From positions 1-64,000 of the forward strand of contig CAMDED010000011.1 in assembly GCA_945893365.1 (NCBI GenBank): a stretch of DNA of 64,000 nt. Reading direction: 5' to 3'. The notes beneath the pieces were generated by a model. That model worked only from the letters and a program-made list of their open reading frames with translations, did no database searches and was not told the DNA's origin. Both the position numbers and the translations under genes were made by a program. Shown piece by piece: positions 1 to 8,308 of the stretch. Position 1 is the stretch's first letter. Each line of letters opens with the position of its first letter. This stretch comes from Candidatus Sulfopaludibacter sp. SbA3. GTDB taxonomy: Bacteria; Acidobacteriota; Terriglobia; Bryobacterales; Bryobacteraceae.

Positions 1-6
1 GCACGT

Positions 7-123
7 TCAGACCACCTGGACGTCAATCTGCGCGACTTGGTCTAACTTCACGGCCTTCTGCGAACCTTGCTTTACATTTTCTATCTGCGCCCCGTAGTCG
101 CCCGGCAGGTCTGGTTCCGAAAT
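7..123 (-). pseudogene. Possible 3' coding remnant at the window edge
   Basis: A 38-codon open stretch on the minus strand ends in TGA at 7-9 and is closed upstream by an in-frame TAG at 124-126. The peptide (ending QIDVQVV) has an ordinary soluble-protein composition, unlike the Arg/Pro/Ala-rich nonsense frames of this GC-rich DNA. It lies directly downstream of the zinc-ribbon-like reading frame at 156-434, so the two may be pieces of one decayed gene. I recognise no family. Confidence is low because the stretch is short. Confidence 0.2.
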
Positions 124-155
124 CTAGGCACTTCTACCACGGGCTGCTAGCGATA

Positions 156-434
156 TTAGCGAATGGGGTGAAATCGCCCGTCGCGGTTGAGGCGGTATTT
201 AGTCCCGCGCCAGTCTATCATGTTGCCGAAGAAGCCGCCGCCCCAGCAAGCGGTTTCAGAATGAGAGAAACGACGACTGGCTGAGCGCCTCCCTCTACTA
301 TCGGCGGAGGAGGAGGAATCTGCATTCGGCCGAATCCGCGGAAACCCCATGACAGCGTTAGCTTGGTCCACGCACAGCGGGCGCCCGTGAATTTCAATGA
401 CCGCCGGCCGTCCGCATTGAGTGCATTCCACCAT
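156..434 (-). CDS. Small hypothetical protein with N-terminal zinc-ribbon-like motif
   Basis: A 92-residue reading frame starting at ATG 434 rather than the TTG one codon earlier, because AAGGA sits just upstream at a workable distance. The N-terminus MVECTQCGRP has a CxxC pair and a third Cys at HGRPLCVD, which looks like the beginning of a metal-binding ribbon. In a full ribbon I would expect a fourth Cys right after CVD, but the sequence changes character there and becomes Ser/Arg-rich, so the gene may be frameshifted or truncated. It lies 127 bp downstream of the E2 gene on the same strand and could be a trailing member of that operon. No function can be assigned. Confidence 0.4.
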   Translation of the reverse strand: MVECTQCGRPAVIEIHGRPLCVDQANAVMGFPRIRPNADSSSSADSRGRRSASRRFSHSETACWGGGFFGNMIDWRGTKYRLNRDGRFHPIR

Positions 435-561
435 CAATCCTTCAATTCCAGCGGGAGGAGGAGCGCCGCGGACAATGCTCTTCCATGAAACCGGCCTCCC
501 TGCTTTTTCACAAAGGCTTTGCAGCCCAGCACATTACGCTGAGGAACCTCAGGCTCTCGGA

Positions 562-1701
562 CTAAAGCAAACCATCCCCGTTCAGCCCAAGTGCAACCGA
601 CGGCGACTCGATGAGCCCCGTCAGCGTCCGGAGAAAACGGGCCGCCGGGGCGCCGTCGAGCGCGCGATGGTCGAACGTCAGGCTCAGCGTTACGATGTCG
701 CGGAGACCGATCGCATCGCCTACCGCCACGGGCTGACGCAGAATACGGCCCACGCCGAGAATCGCGCACTCGGGATAATTGACGATCGGCGTAAAAGCAT
801 CAATTCCGAGGGCGCCGAGACTCGTGATCGTGAAGGTGCCTCCACGGAGTTCGTCCACGCTCAGCCGTCCGGAGCGCGCCCGTTCGGTCAAATCCCGGGC
901 ACGCGCCGCTACCTCGCGCAGGGCCAGCGCCGACACGTCGCGAATGACGGGCACGAGCAAACCGGCTTCCGTATCCACCGCGATGCCGATGTTGACCGCG
1001 GACGAGGCGGCGAGATCGTCTCCGTCCCAGCGGGAGTTCAGCGCCGGATGCGAGCGCAATGCCGCCGCGGCGAGCTTCGCCAGCATGTCGTTGTAGGTGG
1101 GAATCGCCTTGAGTTCACGGCGCAGGCGGACGAGCGACGTCGCATCCGCCGTCGTGTGCAGGGTAACGGCCGCCGTCTTCTGCTGGCTCGCAAGCATGCG
1201 CTCGGCAGTCATGCGCCGCGTCGCCGAAAAGCCCTTCGGCATTTGTGTCGCGGCCGCCGCGCGAATGTCCGCTTCTCTGATGCGTCCGCCCCGTCCCGTG
1301 CCGCGGACGTCCGTCCAATTCACGCCCAGCTCACCCGCCACTCGCCGGGCTCGCGGAGTGATGACCGGTTTGTCCCCTTTGGCCGAGGGGGAGGATTGTT
1401 GGACCGGCGGCGGTGCTGATTGTGCGGCCCGTGCATCAGCCGCCGGCACACTCTCGCCCTCAGCCAGCAGGTAGCCTAGCAACTGACCCACTTCCACCTT
1501 ATCGCCCGGTTTCGGCGCGTCCTCCGGAATGTGAAGGATGCCCGAGTCAAGCGATTCCACTTCCTGCGTAACCTTGTCGCTATCGAGAGCAAAGAGCATG
1601 TCGCCGGCGAGAACCACTTCGCCATCCTGCTTCAGCCACGCCGAGAAAGTGCCCTCTTCCATCGACCAACCCAAACGCGGAACGGTGATCGCTATCGGCA
1701 T
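562..1701 (-). CDS. 2-oxoacid dehydrogenase E2 component (dihydrolipoamide acyltransferase)
   Basis: A 379-residue E2 acyltransferase, the cytoplasmic core that moves the acyl group from E1 to CoA through a lipoyl arm. Domains in order are a lipoyl domain (about 1-80) with the lipoylation site K43 in DSDKV, an Ala/Pro/Ser linker (85-110), a peripheral-subunit-binding domain (about 113-147, TPRARRVAGELGV then GTGRGGRI) and a catalytic domain ending in DHRALDG (H345, D349), the acyltransferase active-site motif. The start is ATG 1701; the frame is open further upstream, but that part overlaps E1 and reads as nonsense. It follows the fused E1 gene by 7 bp, so E1 and E2 are surely co-transcribed. 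No E3 gene lies nearby. The substrate could be pyruvate, acetoin or a branched-chain 2-oxoacid. Confidence 0.9.
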   Translation of the reverse strand: MPIAITVPRLGWSMEEGTFSAWLKQDGEVVLAGDMLFALDSDKVTQEVESLDSGILHIPEDAPKPGDKVEVGQLLGYLLAEGESVPAADARAAQSAPPPVQQSSPSAKGDKPVITPRARRVAGELGVNWTDVRGTGRGGRIREADIRAAAATQMPKGFSATRRMTAERMLASQQKTAAVTLHTTADATSLVRLRRELKAIPTYNDMLAKLAAAALRSHPALNSRWDGDDLAASSAVNIGIAVDTEAGLLVPVIRDVSALALREVAARARDLTERARSGRLSVDELRGGTFTITSLGALGIDAFTPIVNYPECAILGVGRILRQPVAVGDAIGLRDIVTLSLTFDHRALDGAPAARFLRTLTGLIESPSVALGLNGDGLL

Positions 1702-1708
1702 CGTGGCA

Positions 1709-3700
1709 TCACTCGGAGACCAGGTCTCGCACGGACCGGATGATCGCGTCGACATCCGGGACGATGGCCTTCTCAAGCGACGGGCTGTAGGGCACGGGTG
1801 CGAACGCGCCGTTGAGCCGGCGGATGGGCGCGTCGAGGTCGTTGAAACCGGCGTCCGCCACGCGGGCCGCGACTTCCGCGCCGATGCCGCAGGGGGCGGA
1901 GACTTCATCGACGATGAGCAATCGGCCCGTCTTCGCCACCGAAGCGAGAATCGCATCGGTATCGAGCGGCGAGACCGTTCGCGGGTCGATGATCTCGACG
2001 CTGATACCTTCTTTGCTTAGTTGTTCGGCCGCGGCCAGCGCGCGATGAACCATGAGGGCGAAGGCCACCACGGTCACGCCAGTGCCTTCGCGGGCTACGC
2101 GGGCCTTGCCGAACTCGATTTCGTAGGATTCGGCGGGAACCGCTCCCTTCATCCCCATCAGTTCCCGGTGTTCCAGAAACATCACGGGGTCGTGGCAGCG
2201 GAGCGCCCGCGTCATGAGGCCTTTCGCATCAAAGGGTGTCGAAGGCATGATGACGCGCAAGCCGGGGACGTGGCTGAAAATGGAATGATAGCTGCCCGAG
2301 TGATGCGTGGCCGCCGAGTGTCCAATGCCCACGCAGCCGCGAAGCAGGATGGGCATGCGCAGCCGGCCGCTGCTCATATACTGCATCTTGGCAATCTGGT
2401 TGACAAGCTCGCCGAAAGCATCGTTGATGAAATCGATAAACATGAAGTCGATGACGGGCCGCGCGCCTGTCATCGCCGCGCCGCAGCCGAGCCCGACGAA
2501 GCCGCGTTCGCAGATCGGCGTGTCGCAAAGGCGTTCGCCGCCGTATTTGGTGTAGAGGCCCGCCGTCGTGGCGAAGTTTCCACCGCGCACGCCGATGCCT
2601 TCACCCATCACGAAGATGCCGGGCTGACGCGCCATTTCCGCGTCCAGCACCTCGAGAGTAGCGGCGGCGAATCCCAATTGCCGCGCTCCGGGTGGCGGCG
2701 GCGGAGCCTGAGTCGCAACCGGATCCTCGCAGTAGACGTGCCGCGTGGCTGTCGCACCGTCAGGCACGGGCGCCTGTTCCGCCGTCTGTAACGCCGCCAT
2801 CACCTGGTCGCGGACCTCCGCGTCGATGGCGTCAAGTTCCGCGGCTGTCGAACCCTCGTCCGCTACCAACAAAGAGCGGAGCCGTTTGATGGGGCAGCGA
2901 TCCCGCCATTCGGCCACTTCCTCGCGAGTGCGATAGGTGTAGTCGCCCATGCCCTCGGCGTGAGGACGCGTGCGGTAGGTCTTGCACTCGATGAGGGTCG
3001 GTCCGCCGCCCGACCGGGCTCGCTCGACGGCTTCCTTCGCCACGCGGGCCACGGCGGTCACGTCGTTGCCGTCCACCTCCACGCCAGGCATGCCGTAGGA
3101 TGCGCCACGCAGCGCGACACTGGGGTTGCCCGCGGCGTAGCTGAAAGGCACTTCGGTTGCGAACTGGTTGTTTTCGCAGACAAAAAGTACAGGCAGCTTC
3201 CAGATGCCCGCCATGTTGAGCCCTTCGTGAAACGCGCCATTGTTCGCCGCGCCGTCGCCGAAGAAAGCCACGGCCACGCGGTCCGTCTTGAGCAGCTTGA
3301 AGCTATAGCCCGCCCCCGCAGCCTGTAGAATGCAGGGCCCGACGATGCCGCTTGTCCCCATGAGCCCGATCTCCGGCGCGAAAAGATGCATGCTGCCCCC
3401 GCGCCCGCGCGAGCAACCGGTCTCGCGTCCAAACAACTCGGCCATTAGCTCTACCGGCGGCAAGCCCTTCGCAAGCGCATGGCCATGTCCGCGATGCGTG
3501 CTGAAAACCACGTCGTCCAGGCGCAGGTTTGCCGAGACGCCCGCGGCAATGGCTTCCTCCCCGACGTAGGTGTGGCATGCGCCATGGATCAAACCGCGCT
3601 GATGGCTCCGCGCCAATTGCTCCTCGCACTGCCGGATGAGCTGCATCGAGCGGTACCACGCAAGCATTTCCTGTTTCGCACCAGTCATCGCCGCGATCAT
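1709..3700 (-). CDS. Fused E1 alpha-beta thiamine-dependent 2-oxoacid (or acetoin) dehydrogenase
   Basis: A 663-residue protein joining both E1 chains. The alpha part (about 1-320) has the TPP-binding motif GDGAANNG (G148 onward) closing with ENNQFA, plus the RGRGGSMH loop. A Pro-rich linker (APPPPPGA, near 330) leads into the beta part, with GEGIG, PVIDFMFIDF and the C-terminal transketolase domain with IDPRTVSPLD. It decarboxylates a 2-oxoacid (or cleaves acetoin) and hands the acyl group to the E2 encoded immediately downstream. The ATG at 3700 overlaps the SDR stop codon by 4 bp (ATGA-type coupling). Single-chain E1 alpha-beta fusions are known, but the two halves are usually separate genes. 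Sequence alone does not fix the substrate; the SDR and MFS neighbours suggest catabolism rather than the central pyruvate complex. Confidence 0.9.
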   Translation of the reverse strand: MIAAMTGAKQEMLAWYRSMQLIRQCEEQLARSHQRGLIHGACHTYVGEEAIAAGVSANLRLDDVVFSTHRGHGHALAKGLPPVELMAELFGRETGCSRGRGGSMHLFAPEIGLMGTSGIVGPCILQAAGAGYSFKLLKTDRVAVAFFGDGAANNGAFHEGLNMAGIWKLPVLFVCENNQFATEVPFSYAAGNPSVALRGASYGMPGVEVDGNDVTAVARVAKEAVERARSGGGPTLIECKTYRTRPHAEGMGDYTYRTREEVAEWRDRCPIKRLRSLLVADEGSTAAELDAIDAEVRDQVMAALQTAEQAPVPDGATATRHVYCEDPVATQAPPPPPGARQLGFAAATLEVLDAEMARQPGIFVMGEGIGVRGGNFATTAGLYTKYGGERLCDTPICERGFVGLGCGAAMTGARPVIDFMFIDFINDAFGELVNQIAKMQYMSSGRLRMPILLRGCVGIGHSAATHHSGSYHSIFSHVPGLRVIMPSTPFDAKGLMTRALRCHDPVMFLEHRELMGMKGAVPAESYEIEFGKARVAREGTGVTVVAFALMVHRALAAAEQLSKEGISVEIIDPRTVSPLDTDAILASVAKTGRLLIVDEVSAPCGIGAEVAARVADAGFNDLDAPIRRLNGAFAPVPYSPSLEKAIVPDVDAIIRSVRDLVSE

Positions 3701-4503
3701 TTCAAGGCAGCCTTTCCGACGGAGCCGCCGCCGTTCATGGCCAGATTGCCGCCATCCATGGGGATGAGCGCTCCCGTGATCCAGGTTGCGCTGTCGGAGG
3801 CGAGAAAGACGGCGAGTCCTTTGATGTCGTCCGGGCGGCCCAGACGGCCCGCGGGGATGCCGCTGAGGTATTTGGTTTTCAGGTTGGGGTCGGCCGCGAT
3901 GCGCGTTTCAAGGAAGGGATTCAGCACTTGTGCCGGAAGGATGGCGTTGACCCGCACGCCCCGCCCGCTCCATTCCGTGCTGAGTTCGCGGGTCATCTGC
4001 GCCACCGCGCCCATCGCCATGCTGTAGGCGATGTGGCCGCGCCCGAGGGCTGTGACGCTGGCGAGCGAGCCGATGTTGACGATGCTCCCGCCGCCCGCCG
4101 CCAGCATGCGCCGGCCCCCCTCCTGGCACATGCAGAAACGGCCGAACACGAGCTGCCGCCACGACTGTTCCACGGCGGCGAGCGGTATCTCTTCCGGGAT
4201 TCCGAGAACGGCGTCGCCAGCCACGTTGCCCAGGAAATCGATGCGTCCGAACTGGGCATCGAGACGTCCGAACAAGCGCCGGATCTGTTCCGGGTCCGAG
4301 ACGTCGCACTGTACGGCAATTGCGCGCCGGGAGTATTTTTCTATAGCGTCGGCGGTCTGTTTTGCGCCCTCGATATTGCGGTCCACAAGCATCACATCGG
4401 CTCCCGCTTCGGCCAGCGCAAGAGACATGGCGCGGCCAAGGCCCTGGGCTGCGCCGGAGACAAGGGCCACTTTACCGGAGAGATCGAATAGGGAAGATGA
4501 CAT
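3697..4503 (-). CDS. Short-chain dehydrogenase/reductase (SDR) lacking the usual active-site lysine
   Basis: A 268-residue classical SDR by fold: the Rossmann nucleotide site SGAAQGLG (G17, G21, G23), cofactor-selecting D41 (LVDRN), D67 (CDVSD), the strand-4 region LGNVAG (in place of the usual NNAG), S146 in NIGSLAS, and Y160. In the family the tyrosine is followed by xxxK. Here the sequence reads YSMAM, so position 164 is Met, not Lys. It sits between an MFS transporter (6-bp gap) and fused E1 (4-bp overlap), which suggests it feeds an oxidised substrate to the dehydrogenase complex. The missing lysine means the activity is altered or lost, or the proton relay is different. The fold is certain, the reaction is not. 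Confidence 0.85.
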   Translation of the reverse strand: MSSSLFDLSGKVALVSGAAQGLGRAMSLALAEAGADVMLVDRNIEGAKQTADAIEKYSRRAIAVQCDVSDPEQIRRLFGRLDAQFGRIDFLGNVAGDAVLGIPEEIPLAAVEQSWRQLVFGRFCMCQEGGRRMLAAGGGSIVNIGSLASVTALGRGHIAYSMAMGAVAQMTRELSTEWSGRGVRVNAILPAQVLNPFLETRIAADPNLKTKYLSGIPAGRLGRPDDIKGLAVFLASDSATWITGALIPMDGGNLAMNGGGSVGKAALK

Positions 4504-4509
4504 AAGCGT

Positions 4510-5829
4510 TTACGTTTGAGCCGGGCGGGTTCGCTGAACTTTCACCAAACTGACAAGGATAGCGCCCAAAAGGTAGCAGCCGGAAAGAAAGATCAGGCAC
4601 GCGCCTTCGCCATAACCGTTCGACCGCAGCCAACCCATCAGGTAGTTGCCGAGCCAGCCCGCCAGGTTCGCGCACATATTGATGAAGCCTATGGCGACGG
4701 CTGCCGCCGAGGCGGTGAGCGTGAGCGTGGGCAGAGCCCAGAAGGGCGAGGGCCAGAAATAGGTGACGAATCCCGTAAGGCAGAGCCACGTCATCACGAG
4801 ACCGAACGACTGCCCGCCGATCGCGCTGCCTGCGAGAAAGAACGCCGTTGCCGCTTGGCCGAATACGCAGTGCCACTTCCGGTCGCCGGTGCGGTCGGCG
4901 GACTGCCCCGAGACGAAAACGCCAACCAGTCCGCAGCCGTAGAAGAGCCCGCTGTAGAGCAGGGTTGCGCGGTCGGTGCCGCCGGAGAGGCTCTTGACCA
5001 TCGACGGCAACCAGAAGGTCAGCGCGTATCCGCCCGTGTTTGTCGCGAAGATACCGAGCGCCAGCAGCCAGACGTTTCGCATCCGCAACAGTTGCGGGAA
5101 GGTGATCTTGTTCGCCCCTTCCTTGGCTTCCGCCTCGGCCCTAAGCGCGCCTTCGAGGTAGTCGCGCTCCGCCGGTGACAGCCACTTGGCGTGGCGCGGG
5201 CGATCGGTCATGTAGCGAAGCGTCACGAATCCCAGAATTACGGCGGGAAGGCCCTCAAGGATGAAGAGCCACTTCCATCCGGCGAGCCCCAGCCAGTCGA
5301 CGTCGAGCAACAGGCCCGAAACCGGAGCGCCCAGCGCGAGACTGAACGGTATCGCGATCACGAGGCCGGAAAGCGCGCGCGTGCGGTCCTGCGCCGTGAA
5401 CCAGTGCGTGAAGTAGACGATGATGCCTGGGAAGAAGCCGGCCTCCGCCACGCCCAGAAAAAAGCGCGCCACGTTGAACTGCATGGGCGTCTCGACAAAG
5501 GCCGTCGCCGCGGAAATGAAGCCCCATGAGATCAGAATTCGCGCAAACCATTTCCGGGCGCTCCATCGCTCGACCAGCAGCGCGCCGGGGATCTCGAGGA
5601 GAAGATAGCCGATGAAAAAGATGCCGATCCCGAGGCCGAACACGGCGTCGGAGAAGTGCAGATCGCTCGCCATGCGCAGCTTTGCAAACCCGACGTTGGC
5701 GCGGTCGAGGTACGCCACGATGTAGAGCAGGAAGACGAGCGGCAGGACCCGCCACGCCACCTTTCGCCGCAAGGCGGGCACGTTGATCGAAGGCGGGTGT
5801 TCCATCCGGATCGGCGAGGTAGGTTTCAT
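4510..5829 (-). CDS. MFS transporter of the anion:cation symporter (ACS) type
   Basis: A 439-residue, 12-helix major facilitator. The N-terminal signature region LDRANVGFAKLRM in TM1, followed by FSDAVFGLGIG, is typical of the ACS family, which imports organic anions such as phthalate, 4-hydroxyphenylacetate, tartrate or hexuronates with protons. A central loop (about residues 225-240, SPAERDYLEGAL) separates the two six-helix halves. It is the first gene of the minus-strand operon leading into SDR, E1 and E2, so its substrate is probably a carboxylate that the downstream enzymes oxidise. The substrate itself cannot be read from the sequence. Confidence 0.87.
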   Translation of the reverse strand: MKPTSPIRMEHPPSINVPALRRKVAWRVLPLVFLLYIVAYLDRANVGFAKLRMASDLHFSDAVFGLGIGIFFIGYLLLEIPGALLVERWSARKWFARILISWGFISAATAFVETPMQFNVARFFLGVAEAGFFPGIIVYFTHWFTAQDRTRALSGLVIAIPFSLALGAPVSGLLLDVDWLGLAGWKWLFILEGLPAVILGFVTLRYMTDRPRHAKWLSPAERDYLEGALRAEAEAKEGANKITFPQLLRMRNVWLLALGIFATNTGGYALTFWLPSMVKSLSGGTDRATLLYSGLFYGCGLVGVFVSGQSADRTGDRKWHCVFGQAATAFFLAGSAIGGQSFGLVMTWLCLTGFVTYFWPSPFWALPTLTLTASAAAVAIGFINMCANLAGWLGNYLMGWLRSNGYGEGACLIFLSGCYLLGAILVSLVKVQRTRPAQT

Positions 5830-6109
5830 GCGGGCGAACCGCGTTATCGATCCTCTATATTACTCCCTCTTCCGGGGCGCTGAACGTGCAAGCTGGACAG
5901 GGAATCTTCTGGACTGGATGGACAATTTCCGGCCTTCCCGGCCATGTTGGCCAGGAAAACGGGTCGACACGCTGCAAACAAGGGATTTGCAAAGACAGTC
6001 GCGGTCAACATGACCGGCGTTGGGTGTCACCGCTGTCAGGGGTGAAATCCGCACGCGTCACCGGCAGGCGAAACCTGCCGGGTGGACAAACGAACAATCG
6101 CGGATCCGT
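5830..6109. other. Intergenic region carrying the transporter operon's 5' region
   Basis: 280 bp with no convincing gene. It separates two minus-strand units and must hold the promoter of the MFS-SDR-E1-E2 operon. Reading the minus strand, TAATAT at 5862-5857 is a plausible -10, with TTCAGC 16 bases upstream as a weak -35. No strong terminator hairpin was seen for the gene ending at 6110. Confidence 0.3.
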
Positions 6110-8305
6110 CTATCTCAGATCGATGCTCCGGGACGCGGACGTTCCGAGGCGGTTCGCGATCGTCACCGAAACCGACTGGACTGTATCCGAAACGTTGGTC
6201 ACATTCTTCACGTCGCCCTGGAGGGTGAAGGGGATCGTGGCGGAAAACAGGCTGCCGAACGTCTGCGACGCCGCTCCTTGATACCAAGCGGTAAAGCTCG
6301 CATCTACGTTGAGAGTCACCTTCGTGGTGGTCACGGTTTCACCCGCCGTTGGAGTGAACGTGAAGTCCATCTGGGTGAGCGAACGGCCCGTGGCATATCC
6401 CGTTACCAGCAACGTGAAGCCCGCCGCCGTTTTGGCCGACAGCGCAACGTTCGTCAACTGGGGCGCGGATTGCGCGATTGTCAGGTTCTGCACCGTGGGC
6501 GTCGTGGGCGTGAGCACGATACCGGCGTCGGTCGAAACAAACGACGGCGTCAGAGTAAGGGTTCCCGCGACCGTGCCCGTTTGCAGCCGGATCGAGGTTG
6601 CGCCATTCGGGAACACCGCCTGGGTCTGGCCGGCTGGAATCGTGAAGTTGACCGTGCGTCCGCCCGTTGCGAACTGCACCGCCGGGTCGTTGGCGAAGAC
6701 CTCCGAGTTGAAGGCGAGCGTAAGAGTTCCCGAAAGTGCGAGGTCGTACTTCGAGGCGAGCGCGAGCCCAACCGCCGGTTGCTGCAGGGCTTGCTGGACA
6801 CCCGTCGAACCGCTGAAACTGTAGCTGGGAAGCGCGGCCGGCGGGTTCGCGAAGCCGGAAAGCGTGAAGGTCTGGTTATCCACCTTCAGACTGCCGGTGA
6901 CGAGGCCTGCCACCGACGGCGTGAACGTAACGTCGAATGCCGTGGCGCCGCCGGAGGGAATACTGGCCGGTAGTACCGGAAGTCCGGAGATTCCGAATAC
7001 CGTTCCAGTAGTGATCACACTGATACTCTGAACCGAAGTCGGCACGGTGCCGTCATTGCGAAGGCTGAACCGTAGCGTGCCTGTCTGCCCAACCGGTACA
7101 GGGCTGAATACAGCAGTCCCGCCGTTAGTGACTGTGAAACTCCCGCTGCCGGCCGCGTAGGAATATACAAGGTTCGATCCAAGGCCGTTCGCGGCGAGAT
7201 CGAAACTGTCGTTCCCGATCCGTAGCCTGCCTTGCACGCGTCCCGGCTGCGTTGGAGTGAACGTGACCGTCATCTGGGCGACACCGCCGGCGGCGAGAAT
7301 GAGCGGCACAAACGGAGCGTCCAGCGAAAAACCCGTGCCGGCGACGCTGATGACCGGAATGCGGCCCTCAAAGTTGCCGCTGTTGCGGACGCGCACCACG
7401 AGGTTGCTCTTCTCGCCGACGGTCGCATCCGCCAGTAGCAGCAACTGATTGACGGTTATAGGCACCGTGGTGGAATCCGGAATGGCTTCGTAGGTGAACA
7501 GCGGCCCCTGGCCGGAGCCCGCCACGTTGGCTAAGATCGTGCGTTCGTAGAGTCCCACCGACACGACGCCACGGACCGTATCCAGCAGTTTCGGCGTGTA
7601 CCGAACGGTGAAACGAAGATCGCTTCCGGGGTTAATCGTAACGGGAGGCGCCGGCACGCCCGCGAGCAGGAAAGCGGAATCTCCGCTATAGGAAATTCCG
7701 TTTACGACGCCCGGGCCCGAACCGCGGTTCGCGACGACGATCGTCGTTACAGCGGTTTCGTCGATGTTCGTGGTTGGGAACGCAACGTTATCTCCGTTCG
7801 CAAACGGAGTACTGTTTCCGTTCGGAAGAACATACGACAGGATAAGCTCGGGCGCGACACCGCCCAGGTTGAGCGCGAATTGTCCCGTGCGGAGGCCCTC
7901 GGTGTACCCGAATGTAATCTTGCCCGAAACGATCTTGCTTGCTGTGGGCTTAAACGTCACGTTCACCGTGAAGCTCTGATTCGGAATCAGGACGAAGGGA
8001 ACTTGCGGAAAACCGCCGATCGAGAAATCGGTGCTCCCCGTCAAATCGACTTGCGTAATCGTGGCGTTGATCGTCGTTGGCGTGGTTCCCCTGTAAGTAA
8101 TCACAGCTTGGGCGGTCGAGGCGCCGCCCACATAGTCGGCTGCAAAGGCGATTGTGGATCCATCGCTAAGATTGGAAACGATACCTGCCTGAATTACGCG
8201 TAATCCGAAATTAAGCGTCTGGGCCTCGACCGGACGGCCGGCGACGCTGAGAGCCAGGAGAACTAGGGCCGAGCCGGCCGAAAAGTGCGAAACAAATTTA
8301 CGCAT
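6110..8305 (-). CDS. Exported choice-of-anchor D / Hydin-like (ASH) repeat protein
   Basis: A 731-residue secreted protein. It has a Sec signal peptide (basic MRKF, hydrophobic SALVLLALSVAG, cleavage near VEAQT). The body is a string of immunoglobulin-like beta domains with a recurring pattern ending in VTFKPTASKIVSGKI, VRYTPKLLDTVRG, VTFTPTQPGRVQGRL and VTFTPSVAGLVTGSL, the hallmark of ASPM-SPD2-Hydin/choice-of-anchor D repeats. The start ATG 8305 has GGGAGGG upstream. Such proteins are usually structural or adhesive; no catalytic motif is visible. It is the third gene of a unit with 8309-9280 (3-bp gap) and 9321-9953. The precise role is unknown. Confidence 0.8.
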   Translation of the reverse strand: MRKFVSHFSAGSALVLLALSVAGRPVEAQTLNFGLRVIQAGIVSNLSDGSTIAFAADYVGGASTAQAVITYRGTTPTTINATITQVDLTGSTDFSIGGFPQVPFVLIPNQSFTVNVTFKPTASKIVSGKITFGYTEGLRTGQFALNLGGVAPELILSYVLPNGNSTPFANGDNVAFPTTNIDETAVTTIVVANRGSGPGVVNGISYSGDSAFLLAGVPAPPVTINPGSDLRFTVRYTPKLLDTVRGVVSVGLYERTILANVAGSGQGPLFTYEAIPDSTTVPITVNQLLLLADATVGEKSNLVVRVRNSGNFEGRIPVISVAGTGFSLDAPFVPLILAAGGVAQMTVTFTPTQPGRVQGRLRIGNDSFDLAANGLGSNLVYSYAAGSGSFTVTNGGTAVFSPVPVGQTGTLRFSLRNDGTVPTSVQSISVITTGTVFGISGLPVLPASIPSGGATAFDVTFTPSVAGLVTGSLKVDNQTFTLSGFANPPAALPSYSFSGSTGVQQALQQPAVGLALASKYDLALSGTLTLAFNSEVFANDPAVQFATGGRTVNFTIPAGQTQAVFPNGATSIRLQTGTVAGTLTLTPSFVSTDAGIVLTPTTPTVQNLTIAQSAPQLTNVALSAKTAAGFTLLVTGYATGRSLTQMDFTFTPTAGETVTTTKVTLNVDASFTAWYQGAASQTFGSLFSATIPFTLQGDVKNVTNVSDTVQSVSVTIANRLGTSASRSIDLR

Positions 8306-8308
8306 GGA

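Noticed and set aside
421-1419. Long plus-strand open frame (332 codons)
   Set aside because: It lies opposite the E2 gene and is Arg/Pro/Gly-rich without any family motif. Antisense frames of GC-rich genes are often open like this.
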